Below, one piece after another: positions 45,276 to 55,755 of a stretch of 64,000 nucleotides of DNA (its first letter is position 1; every line of letters starts with the position of its first letter). The DNA lies in contig NZ_CP012073.1 in NCBI RefSeq assembly GCF_001262075.1, positions 1,550,001 through 1,614,000 of the forward strand, written 5' to 3'. Origin of the DNA: Ottowia sp. oral taxon 894. GTDB taxonomy: Bacteria; Pseudomonadota; Gammaproteobacteria; Burkholderiales; Burkholderiaceae_C. Under the pieces are notes generated by a model. That model saw only the letters and a program-made list of their open reading frames with translations. It ran no database searches and was not told the DNA's origin. The translations under genes and the position numbers were made by a program.

Positions 45276-46234
45276 GGCTGCGTCTCCTCTTGCGGCCAAT
45301 GCCCTTGGGGCGGCTCGCCGGTTTCAGCGCCTTCATCGCCTATGGCCGCCAGCAGCGCCTGCGGCGCCAGGCTCAGCGCCTTGTAAAGCAGCTCCAGCTG
45401 CACGGGCGCGGCGGGCGCGTCAGGCGCTGCCGCTGGCTCGCGGCGCGCCACCCAGGCCCAGGGCGTGCGGGGCGATGGCGCGCCCAGCGGCTCGCGATGC
45501 AGCGTGGCGGCGGGCAAATCGGCCTCGCTGGCGGCCACGCCCATGTGCAGGCACTGCGCCAGGCGGGCCATGCTGGCGTCCAGCACGATGCGGCCCTGAT
45601 CCATGAACCACAAATGGTTCAGCACGCTTTCCAGGTCATGCGCCTGATGCGTGCTGATGATGACCGTGCGCCACGCCTGCTCGGGCCGCGCCATGAGCGC
45701 GCGAAACTGCGCGCGGCTGACGATATCCAGCCCGTTGGTCGGCTCGTCCATCAGCAGCAGCGGCGTTTGCGCCGCCAGCGCAAAGGCGATGGCCGCCTTC
45801 TTTTTCTGCCCCAGGCTCATGCCCGCGAAAGGCTGCGCCAGCGGCACCTGCAACGCTTGCAGGCAGGCGGCATACAGCGCCGCGTCAAAGCGCGGCCAAA
45901 AACCGCCTTCCGTGCGCTGAAGCTCCAGCGGCGTGAGATTGGGCAGATGAAACTCCTCCGGCAGCAGATACACCTGCGCCAGAAACTGCGGCAGCCGCTG
46001 GCGCGGCACAAACCCCAGCGCCCGCACCTGCCCGCGCTGCGGCGCCAGCAGCCCCGCCAGCAGCTTCAGCAAAGTGGATTTGCCGCAGCCATTGCGCCCG
46101 AACAGGCCATAGACGCCCGGCTGGCGCGCCCGCACCGACAGCCCCTGATACAGCGGCTGCCGCCCCCAGGCAAAGTGCAGGCGCTGCACCGAAACGGGTT
46201 CTTCAGCAGGTGGGGGCGATGTCGCGGCGGGCAT
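45272..46234 (-). CDS. ABC transporter ATPase
   Basis: A 320-aa ABC ATPase. Walker A is GRNGCGKST (about residues 47-55), the signature is degenerate (MSLGQKKK instead of LSGGQ), Walker B is LLLMDEPTNGLD, and the switch His is in ISTHQ. An Ala/Pro-rich C-terminal extension (about 245-320) has no obvious domain. The degenerate signature and DEPTNGLD resemble ABC-2 exporter ATPases. First gene of the three-gene operon, whose upstream region holds repeat copy 13. Confidence 0.85.
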   Translation of the reverse strand: MPAATSPPPAEEPVSVQRLHFAWGRQPLYQGLSVRARQPGVYGLFGRNGCGKSTLLKLLAGLLAPQRGQVRALGFVPRQRLPQFLAQVYLLPEEFHLPNLTPLELQRTEGGFWPRFDAALYAACLQALQVPLAQPFAGMSLGQKKKAAIAFALAAQTPLLLMDEPTNGLDIVSRAQFRALMARPEQAWRTVIISTHQAHDLESVLNHLWFMDQGRIVLDASMARLAQCLHMGVAASEADLPAATLHREPLGAPSPRTPWAWVARREPAAAPDAPAAPVQLELLYKALSLAPQALLAAIGDEGAETGEPPQGHWPQEETQP

Positions 46235-46279
46235 GGCGGTCAGCGGGAAACAAGGCCCGGCACTATATCGCGCCAGGCA

Positions 46280-46369
46280 TCACAAAAACAGGAGCAAAAT
46301 AATGGTACAAAAAGACCGCCTTGCGCAGTTTCCACTAGGACGTCATGCTATGAATCAAGGAGCGAAATA
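46280..46369 (+). repeat. Dispersed ~90-bp intergenic repeat, copy 13 (forward)
   Basis: AACAGGAGCAAAATAATGG, CCACTAGGACGTCATGCTATG and AATCAAGGAGCGAAATAA. This is the only copy between divergent gene starts (ABC operon and aroE). Confidence 0.92.
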
Positions 46370-46464
46370 AGCCCCTTTTCAGCCCCCTTTTCAGCCAGCC
46401 ATGCGCCATTCGCTACCCTGCCGCCCATCTTCTTGCTCCCTTTCTTGCCCCCTTCCTTGCCGTC

Positions 46465-47361
46465 ATGTCCGCACCTGACCGCTATGCCGTCATCGGCCAC
46501 CCCATCGGCCACAGCCTCTCGCCGCAAATTCACGCCCTGTTCGCCCGCGCCACGGGGCAGCGCATGACGTATGAGGCCATAGACGGCGGCGCGCAGCCCG
46601 GCGGCTTTGAGGCTGCACTGGCCGCCTTCATCGCCGCTGGCGGGCGCGGCCTGAACGTGACGCTGCCCTTCAAGCTGCGCGCCCTGGCCGCCGCCCACGC
46701 CGCCAGCGACGAGGCCCGCCTGGCCGGCGCGGCCAACACCTTGCGTTTTGACGCCGCAGGCCGCATCGAAGCGCACAACACCGACGGCGCAGGCCTGGTG
46801 CGCGACATCACCGCGCGCTTGCGCCAGCCCTTGCAAGGCCAGCGCGTGCTGTTGCTGGGCGCAGGCGGCGCAGCGCGCGGCGCACTGCTGCCGCTGGCCC
46901 GCGCGGGCATTGCCTGCCTGCGCATTGCCAACCGCAGCGCGGACAAGGCCGAAGCGCTGGCCGCCGAATTCGCCCCGCGCCTGCCTGGCTGCCCCGTGCG
47001 CGGCATGGGGCTGGAGCAGCTGGCGGCGCTGTCTGCGCCGCATGAGGGCTTTGACATCGTGATCAACGCCACCTCGGCCTCGCTGGCCGCGCAGTCGCCT
47101 GCCGTGCCCGCCGCGCTGCTGGCCGCCGCTGCCCTGGCGTACGACATGGTTTATGGCGCGGCCCCCACGCCCTTCATGCAGGCCGCCCGCGCGGCAGGCT
47201 GCCCGCGCCAGTCGGACGGCCTGGGCATGCTCGTGGAGCAGGCCGCCGAATCCTTTGCCTGGTGGCGCGGCCTGCGGCCTGACACCAGCGCAGCGCTCGA
47301 CGCCGTGCGCGCCGCCTTGCAGGCGCAGCAGCGCGGCGCGGCGGCAGATCAGCGGCCATAG
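46465..47361 (+). CDS. aroE: Shikimate dehydrogenase AroE
   Basis: A 298-aa NADPH enzyme reducing 3-dehydroshikimate. GHPIGHSLSPQIHALFA (about residues 11-27) binds substrate, the catalytic Lys is in TLPFKLRA, and the NADP site is LLLGAGGAARGALLPL. The length is a little above the family's usual 270-280 because of the C-terminal tail. Confidence 0.95.
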   Translation: MSAPDRYAVIGHPIGHSLSPQIHALFARATGQRMTYEAIDGGAQPGGFEAALAAFIAAGGRGLNVTLPFKLRALAAAHAASDEARLAGAANTLRFDAAGRIEAHNTDGAGLVRDITARLRQPLQGQRVLLLGAGGAARGALLPLARAGIACLRIANRSADKAEALAAEFAPRLPGCPVRGMGLEQLAALSAPHEGFDIVINATSASLAAQSPAVPAALLAAAALAYDMVYGAAPTPFMQAARAAGCPRQSDGLGMLVEQAAESFAWWRGLRPDTSAALDAVRAALQAQQRGAAADQRP

Positions 47362-47433
47362 CAGCCCATCCATCAAGGCCGTCTGGCGCGGCGGAACACG
47401 CGCCAGACATGCGCCAGCAAGGCCGGAATCACT

Positions 47434-47520
47434 TCTGAAACAGGAGCAAATCCAGGACCTGAAAAATGGCATTTGCGCACGCTTCACTAGGGCGTAATGC
47501 TACTAATCAAATAGCAGGAA
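47434..47520 (+). repeat. Dispersed ~90-bp intergenic repeat, copy 14 (forward)
   Basis: AACAGGAGCAAATCCAGG, TTCACTAGGGCGTAATGCTAC and a decayed right end AATCAAATAGCAGGAA. Lies in the gap between aroE and the methyltransferase gene; the remainder of the gap is featureless. Confidence 0.85.
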
Positions 47521-47673
47521 TCAGTCCGCTACAGCAGCCCTGCGCCAGCTCCGGCGGGCGGTTTGCCCCCCCGGGCCGCCAGGCCAGGCGGGCTGCGCCA
47601 GGCCGCCCTTGCGTCGCTATGCTTGCCGCCCTTGCTTCTTTCTGTTTCAAGCCCCAACACCCAAACACAAGAC

Positions 47674-48270
47674 ATGACCCAGCCCAAAGTCCTGAACGTC
47701 GGCGGCAACTCCAAAGCCATTGCCCTGCCGCCCATTTTTGACGGCTACGAGCATCTGCTGCTGGACATAGACCCCACCGGCAAGCCCGATTTGCTGTGCG
47801 ATGCACGCGAGCTGACCAGCACGCCCGCCGCCCAGTACGACGCCGTTTACTGCTCCCACAACCTGGAGCACTACTTCCGCCACGACGTGCCCAGGGTGCT
47901 GGCGGGCTTCATCCACGTGCTCAAGCCGCAGGGTTTTGCCTTCATCCGCGTGCCTGACATTCAGGAAGTGATGCGCATCGCCGTCGAGCGCCGCCTGGAG
48001 CCGGACGATGTGCTCTACCAAAGCGCCAGCGGCCCCATTCAGGTGCTGGACGTGCTCTACGGCTGGGGCGCGCAGATCGCCCGCAGCGGCGTGGACTTTT
48101 TCGCCCACAAAACCGGCTTCAGCCCCGCGCTGATGAACAAGACGCTGCGCGCCGCAGGCTTTGCCAACGTGTACATCGCCACAGGCAATCTGGAAGTGGG
48201 CGCGCTGGCCTTTCTGCAGCCGCCCGACGCCGCCACGCGCCAGAAGCTGGGCCTGCCAGCCAGCGGTTGA
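47674..48270 (+). CDS. SAM-dependent methyltransferase (class I)
   Basis: A 198-aa protein. Motif I is VLNVGGNSKAIALP (residues 5-18), the acidic ribose-binding loop is LLLDIDPTGKPDLLCDAREL, and motif post-II is YDAVYCSHNLEHYFRHDVPRVL. These are typical of type-11-like methyltransferases. The substrate is unknown. ATG 47674 is chosen because the N-terminal extension in the longer frame is low-complexity. Confidence 0.8.
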   Translation: MTQPKVLNVGGNSKAIALPPIFDGYEHLLLDIDPTGKPDLLCDARELTSTPAAQYDAVYCSHNLEHYFRHDVPRVLAGFIHVLKPQGFAFIRVPDIQEVMRIAVERRLEPDDVLYQSASGPIQVLDVLYGWGAQIARSGVDFFAHKTGFSPALMNKTLRAAGFANVYIATGNLEVGALAFLQPPDAATRQKLGLPASG

Positions 48271-48278
48271 GCCGTATC

Positions 48279-48365
48279 TTGTGCTCCTTTATCCGTAGCG
48301 CAACGTCCTAGTAGAAGCTGCGCGGAGCGGCATTTCGGCCCCCTGATATTTGCTCCTGTTTCTGG
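48279..48365 (-). repeat. Dispersed ~90-bp intergenic repeat, copy 15 (reverse)
   Basis: TGTGCTCCTTTATCCGTAGC, CAACGTCCTAGTAGAA and TTTGCTCCTGTTTCTGG, filling the gap between convergent methyltransferase and pyrC. Confidence 0.9.
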
Positions 48366-48398
48366 GGCAAGGCAGGCGGGCTGGACGCGAGCAGGCGC

Positions 48399-49439
48399 TC
48401 AGCCCACGCGCCGCCAGGCCAGCGCCTCGCCCGCGCGCAGGGGCTTGAGCGAGCCTTCGCCCCAGGCGAAGCTCTCGGGCGCCGTCCAGCTCTCGCGCGC
48501 GAGCGTGATCTGGCTGCTGTTGCGCGGCAGGCCGTAAAAGTCTGGCCCGTGGAAGCTGGCGAAGGCTTCCAGGCGGTGCAGCGCGCCTGCGGCTTCAAAG
48601 GCTTCGGCATACATCTCCAGCGCGGCGTAGGCGGTGTAGCAGCCCGCGCAGCCGCTGGCGCACTCTTTCAGATGCGCGGCGTGGGGGGCCGAGTCGGTGC
48701 CCAGGAAAAAGCGCGGGTTGCCGCTGGTGGCCGCTTGCAGCAGCGCCTGGCGGTGCTCCTCGCGCTTGAGCACGGGCAGGCAGTAGTAATGCGGGCGGAT
48801 GCCGCCAGTGAAGATGGCGTTGCGGTTGTAGAGCAGGTGGTGGGCGGTGATGGTGGCGGCCAGCCCTTCATCAGCCTGCGCCACGTATTGGGCGGCGTCT
48901 TGGGTGGTGATGTGCTCGAACACGATGGGCAGCGCCGGAAAGTCGCGCCGCAGCGGCGCGAGCACGCGTTCGATGAAGACGGCCTCGCGATCGAACAAGT
49001 CCACGGCCGGGTCGGTCACTTCGCCGTGCATGAGCAGCTTCAGGCCCAGGCGCTGCATGGCCTCCAGCGCGGGCCAGGTCTTGCGCAGATCGGTCACGCC
49101 CGCGTCGCTGTTGGTGGTGGCGCCGGCGGGGTAGAGCTTGAGGGCGTGTATGCCGGCTTCGCGCGCGCGCTCGATCTCCGCAGGCGGGGTGTTGTCGGTC
49201 AGATAAAGCGTCATCAGCGGCTCGAAGGCTGCGCCTTCAGGCAGGGCTTGCAGGATGCGCTCGCGGTAGGCCCGCGCCTGCGCGACGGTGGTCACGGGCG
49301 GGCGCAGATTGGGCATGATGATGGCGCGGCCAAACTGCGCGGCGGCATGCCGCATCAGCAGCGGCAGCACGGCGCCATCGCGCACGTGCAAGTGCCAATC
49401 ATCGGGGCGGGTCAGAGTCAGGGTTGCGGGGGCAGTCAT
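48399..49439 (-). CDS. pyrC: Dihydroorotase PyrC
   Basis: A 346-aa zinc amidohydrolase of pyrimidine synthesis, E. coli PyrC type (about 348 aa). Metal ligands: His pair in [10 protein letters not shown], carboxylated Lys in [10 protein letters not shown], His in LLMHGEVTD and FEHITT, and Asp in LGTDSAPH. The ATG at 49437-49439 gives [15 protein letters not shown]. It lies 44 bp downstream of hemB on the same strand. Confidence 0.96.
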   Translation of the reverse strand: MTAPATLTLTRPDDWHLHVRDGAVLPLLMRHAAAQFGRAIIMPNLRPPVTTVAQARAYRERILQALPEGAAFEPLMTLYLTDNTPPAEIERAREAGIHALKLYPAGATTNSDAGVTDLRKTWPALEAMQRLGLKLLMHGEVTDPAVDLFDREAVFIERVLAPLRRDFPALPIVFEHITTQDAAQYVAQADEGLAATITAHHLLYNRNAIFTGGIRPHYYCLPVLKREEHRQALLQAATSGNPRFFLGTDSAPHAAHLKECASGCAGCYTAYAALEMYAEAFEAAGALHRLEAFASFHGPDFYGLPRNSSQITLARESWTAPESFAWGEGSLKPLRAGEALAWRRVG

Positions 49440-49483
49440 GGCGCGGGATTGTCCACGGGCCACGGCAGGCCGGAGGCCATGAA

Positions 49484-50509
<1,026 letters not shown>

Positions 50510-50532
50510 TTATCTGCTTGCGCGACAGGCGT

Positions 50533-50562
50533 TTGGCGAAACACGGGCGGGGCAGATAGAAT
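50533..50562 (+). promoter_or_regulatory. Candidate promoter of rplU-rpmA
   Basis: -35 TTGGCG (50533-50538), 18-bp spacer, -10 TAGAAT (50557-50562), followed by a roughly 65-nt leader. Its position in the hemB-rplU divergent gap fits. Confidence 0.55.
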
Positions 50563-50633
50563 GCGCGGTTCCGTTTGGCCCGCACGGGCGCTTTCCAAAC
50601 GGAGCTTTTCATTTCACTGAGAGGATTTTTTCC

Positions 50634-50945
50634 ATGTACGCAGTCGTAAAAACCGGAGGCAAGCAATACCGCGTGGCCGCCGGCGACAAGATCAAGGTAG
50701 AACAGATTGCTGCGGACGTTGGCCAGGAAATCGTGCTGGAGCAAGTGGTGGCCGTGTTCGACGGCGACACCGTCAAGCTCGGCACGCCGCTGGTGGCCGG
50801 CGCGAGCGTCAAGGCCAAAGTGCTGGCGCACGGCAAGCACGACAAAGTGCGCATCTTCAAGATGCGCCGCCGCAAGCACTATCAAAAGCGCCAGGGCCAC
50901 CGCCAGCTGTTTACCGAGCTGGAAATCGGCGCCATCGCCGCCTGA
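50634..50945 (+). CDS. rplU: 50S ribosomal protein L21
   Basis: A 103-aa ribosomal protein. [20 protein letters not shown] is the conserved N-terminus, and [21 protein letters not shown] is the rRNA-binding C-terminal part. First of the standard rplU-rpmA-obg cluster. GAGAGGA lies upstream of ATG 50634. Confidence 0.98.
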   Translation: MYAVVKTGGKQYRVAAGDKIKVEQIAADVGQEIVLEQVVAVFDGDTVKLGTPLVAGASVKAKVLAHGKHDKVRIFKMRRRKHYQKRQGHRQLFTELEIGAIAA

Positions 50946-51003
50946 GCTGCGCTTCAGGCAAACAGGCATACACAGTCTTTCTGACCCCATAGGAGAAACA
51001 GAC

Positions 51004-52441
<1,438 letters not shown>

Positions 52442-52495
52442 AAAGCGGACTGCCCGCAAAACGAAGGCGGCACCAGCCTCGCTCGCCAGGAAACA

Positions 52496-52584
52496 TTAAA
52501 AACAGGAGCGGATTCGAGAGGGTGAAAATGCCGTCTCGCGCAATATCTACTAGGACATATTGCTATTGATAAAGGAGCTGAATA
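52496..52584 (+). repeat. Dispersed ~90-bp intergenic repeat, copy 16 (forward)
   Basis: AACAGGAGCGGATTCGAGAGG, TACTAGGACATATTGCTATT and GATAAAGGAGCTGAATAA, between convergent obg and purK. Confidence 0.92.
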
Positions 52585-52715
52585 ATGCCGTGTATTCAGC
52601 ATTCAGCCTGGCGTTTCAGCTCCCCGTCTTGCGTGCGAACGGCGCAGCCCCGAATGGCTTGCGCCTTGCCGCTCATCCGGCCCAGGCCCCTCGTGGGCAG
52701 CCTGCAAGCAGGCTT

Positions 52716-53921
52716 TCAGAAAGCCTCGATGCCCAGCAGGGCGGCGGCGGTCTGGGCGTTGGCGCGGGCGGCCTGGGGGGTGGGGCCGGTGAAGGTGAGG
52801 TGGCCCATCTTGCGACCGGGGCGCGCTTCGGTTTTGCCGTAGAGGTGCAGGTGGGCGCCGGGCAGGGCCAGGATTTGGCGCCAGGGGGGCTGGCGCGGCT
52901 GGCCGGCGGCGTCAAGCCAGAGATCGCCCAGCAGGTTGAGCATGATGGCGGGGCTGTGCTGGCGCGGCGCGGACAAGGGCAGGCCGGCCAAGGCGCGCGC
53001 TTGCAGCTCGAACTGGGAGAGGTCGCAGGCGTCAATGCTGTAGTGGCCGCTGTTGTGCGGGCGCGGCGCCATTTCATTGACGATGAGCGAGCCGTCCTCC
53101 AGCACGAAGTATTCGACGCAGAGCACGCCCACGTAGCCCAGCTCGTGGGCCAGGCGGCAGGTGGCGGCCTGCGCCTGGGCGGCCAGCGGAGCGGGGATGT
53201 TGCCTTCGTGGATTTCGGAGACGGCGAGGATGCCGTTGCGGTGCAGGTTGCGCTGCACGGGCAGGGAGACCGTCTGGCCGTCGCGCCCGCGCGCGACGAT
53301 GACGGAGCATTCGGCAGCCAGCGGCAGGCGTTTTTCAAGCACACAGGCGCGGCGGCCCATGCCGTGCCAGGCGTCGGCCAGCTCTTGGCGCGTGCCCACG
53401 CGCGCCTGGCCTTTGCCGTCGTAGCCCAGGCGGGCGGTTTTGAGCACGCCGGGCAGCAGGTTTCCAGAAGCGGCAGCCAGGTCAGCCTCTGTTTCGATCA
53501 CGGCGTGGGGCGCAGGGGGCACGCCGCTTTGCGCGGCGCATTGGGCGAAGCAGGCCTTTTCACGGATGCGGTCTTGCGCGATGGCAACGGTGTCCGCCGA
53601 CGGGGTGACGGGGCGCAGGCGGGCCAGCTCGCGCAAGGAGGCGGCAGGCACGTTTTCAAATTCGGTGGTGATGGCGTGGGCCAGGCGCGCCATTTCGCGC
53701 AGGGCCTCTGCGTCTTCGTAAGCAGCCTGAATGAAGTGGTGGCAGGAGCGTCCGGCGGGGCTGGCGGGGTCAGGGTCGAGCACCACGGTTTCAAAGCCGA
53801 GCGCCTGCGCGGCGCGCACGAACATGCGGCCCAGCTGGCCGCCGCCGAGCACGCCGAGCGTGGCGGGGCGGCCTTCAATGATCTGGCCGGGCAGAAGGGG
53901 CAGAAAGGCAGTCGCGGGCAT
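52716..53921 (-). CDS. purK: N5-carboxyaminoimidazole ribonucleotide synthase PurK
   Basis: A 401-aa ATP-grasp enzyme of purine synthesis. LGVLGGGQLGRMFVRAAQALG near residue 22, EFENVPAASL, and LGYDGKGQ with the ATP-binding strand are typical. It makes N5-CAIR for PurE, but purE is not adjacent, whereas purE-purK pairs are common. A decayed intergenic region with repeat copy 17 lies upstream. Confidence 0.94.
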   Translation of the reverse strand: MPATAFLPLLPGQIIEGRPATLGVLGGGQLGRMFVRAAQALGFETVVLDPDPASPAGRSCHHFIQAAYEDAEALREMARLAHAITTEFENVPAASLRELARLRPVTPSADTVAIAQDRIREKACFAQCAAQSGVPPAPHAVIETEADLAAASGNLLPGVLKTARLGYDGKGQARVGTRQELADAWHGMGRRACVLEKRLPLAAECSVIVARGRDGQTVSLPVQRNLHRNGILAVSEIHEGNIPAPLAAQAQAATCRLAHELGYVGVLCVEYFVLEDGSLIVNEMAPRPHNSGHYSIDACDLSQFELQARALAGLPLSAPRQHSPAIMLNLLGDLWLDAAGQPRQPPWRQILALPGAHLHLYGKTEARPGRKMGHLTFTGPTPQAARANAQTAAALLGIEAF

Positions 53922-54069
53922 TTTGGGTATTTCAGTGATTGGACGTGGGCGATGGGACGCGGGTCATGGGGCGGGCGGCTTCGGGCCTGCGCCAAAAGCG
54001 CGGGCCGCGCCGGGGCGGCCCGCCGAGAAGCTGTTCAGGGAAAACGCCAGTCTGGCGCCCGGGCGAATG

Positions 54070-54161
54070 GATTCAGAAAGAGGAGCAAATTCAGAGGTGC
54101 CAGAAACAGCTTCTGCGCCCATTCCAGTAGGGCCTCATGCTATTGATAGAGGAGCGAAATA
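54070..54161 (+). repeat. Dispersed ~90-bp intergenic repeat, copy 17 (forward)
   Basis: AGAGGAGCAAATTCAGAGG, CAGTAGGGCCTCATGCTATT and GATAGAGGAGCGAAAT, between the surA stop and purK start. GAAGCTGTTCA, resembling the 351-bp element end, lies 43 bp to the left (54027-54037). Confidence 0.92.
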
Positions 54162-54180
54162 CAGCCCCTGGAAGCGGCTT

Positions 54181-55755
54181 TCAGCGCGGGGCCTCGCGGT
54201 ATTCCACGTAGGCGCGGCCGCGCACTTCGCGCGCCCAGGTGTCGAAGGCTTCTTCGGCCTTGCGCTCGCGCAGCACGTTGCGGGCCAGCTGGCGCTGCTC
54301 GGCGGCAGACAGCGATGCCTGGCGGCGGTCTTCCACTTTGATCAGGTGCACGCCAAAGCGGCTGACGACAGGCTCGCTGATGCTGCCCACGTCAAGGTTG
54401 TTCATGGCCTGCTCGAATTCGGGCACGTACTGGCCGGGCGTGGCCCAGCCGAGGTCGCCGCCTTCGGCGGCGCTGCCGTCTTGCGAGTTTTCGCGCGCGA
54501 GCTGCTCGAAGCTGGCCTGGCCGGAGAGGATGCGGCGCCTGAAGTCGGCCAGGCGCGATTTGGCAACCTGCTCGCTTTGCGTGGGGCCGGTTTGCAGCAG
54601 GATGTGGCGCGCACGGGTCTGGGGAATGGTCACTTCCGGCAGGGTTTCGCTGCGCTTGCGCTCCAGCAGCTTGAGGATGTGAAAGCCCGCGCCGGAGCGC
54701 ACGGGGCCGGCGATGTCGCCTACGCGGGCGCGGCGCACGCTGTCCACGAACAGGGCAGGGTAGCGGTCTTCATCGCGCAGGCCGAGCACGCCGCCGTCGC
54801 TGCCCCGGTTGTTGGCGTCGGAAAACTCGCGCGCCAGGGCCGCGAAGTCTTCGCCCGAGCGGGCGCGGCGGGCCACTTCTTCGGCGCGCTTTTGCAGGCG
54901 GGCCGTTTCTTCGGCGCTGGCGTTTTCGGGCACGGCCACGAGGATCATGGCCAGGTTCAGGGCCTGCTGCGGCGTGGCTTTCTGGCCGGTTTGTTCCTGA
55001 ATGTAGGCATCGACTTCCTTGTCGGTCACGCGCACGCGCGGCTCGATTTCGCGCTCGCGCAGGCGTGCCAGCAGCACCTGCTCGCGCACGCTGTTTTGAA
55101 AGTCCTTGACGGCGATGCCTTCCTGCGCGAGCTGGCGGTGCAGGGCGGCCACGTCGGGCAGCTGGTTCTGGCGGGCGATGGACAGCTCGGCCTGTTTGAG
55201 CGCGCCTTCGTCCACTTCCAGCCCGGTTTCCTTGGCGTACTGAAGCTGGGCGCGTTCGGCGATGAGGCGCTCCAGCATTTCGCGGCGCAGTTCGGCTTCG
55301 CCTGGCGCAGCGCCGCCGCGAGACCGGAGCTGGCGCTCGGCGCGGGCCATGCGGCCGCGCAGCTCGTTGTTGGTGACTGGTTCGTCATTGACCACGGCCA
55401 CGATGAAATCGGCCTGTTGCGCGGCGGCAGGCCTGGCAGGTTCGGGCGCTGCGGAAGCGGCGGAAGCGGAGGGCACGGCGGGCTTTGCCGCAGCCGGTTT
55501 GGCGGCGGGCTTCGTTGCCGGTTTTGCGGCAGGTTTGGCCGCAGGTTTTGGGGCAGCGGCCTTGGCAGGCTTGGGAGCGCGCCGGGCGGGCTTTGAGGCC
55601 GCTTTTTGGGCGGGCTTGTTTGTCTGCGCCTTGCCGGGCTGTGTATCGGCGGCGGCGTCAGTGGCGCGGGCGGGCAGGGCCAGCAGGGGCAGGGCCAGCA
55701 AGGCGGCGGCGAGGGCCGCCCGCTGGGGGCGGCGGCGCAGGAAGGAGTTAGTCAT
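54181..55755 (-). CDS. surA: Periplasmic chaperone/peptidyl-prolyl isomerase SurA
   Basis: A 524-aa outer-membrane-protein chaperone. A signal peptide ends near ALPARA, followed by an unusually long Lys/Ala/Pro linker (about residues 40-110, repeats of AKPAAKP). The SurA N-domain starts at DFIVAVVNDEPVTNNEL. Two parvulin domains follow, the second with RARHILLQTGPT. It is longer than the 428-aa E. coli SurA, mainly because of the linker. It overlaps the lptD stop by 8 bp, and LptD is a major SurA client. Confidence 0.94.
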   Translation of the reverse strand: MTNSFLRRRPQRAALAAALLALPLLALPARATDAAADTQPGKAQTNKPAQKAASKPARRAPKPAKAAAPKPAAKPAAKPATKPAAKPAAAKPAVPSASAASAAPEPARPAAAQQADFIVAVVNDEPVTNNELRGRMARAERQLRSRGGAAPGEAELRREMLERLIAERAQLQYAKETGLEVDEGALKQAELSIARQNQLPDVAALHRQLAQEGIAVKDFQNSVREQVLLARLREREIEPRVRVTDKEVDAYIQEQTGQKATPQQALNLAMILVAVPENASAEETARLQKRAEEVARRARSGEDFAALAREFSDANNRGSDGGVLGLRDEDRYPALFVDSVRRARVGDIAGPVRSGAGFHILKLLERKRSETLPEVTIPQTRARHILLQTGPTQSEQVAKSRLADFRRRILSGQASFEQLARENSQDGSAAEGGDLGWATPGQYVPEFEQAMNNLDVGSISEPVVSRFGVHLIKVEDRRQASLSAAEQRQLARNVLRERKAEEAFDTWAREVRGRAYVEYREAPR

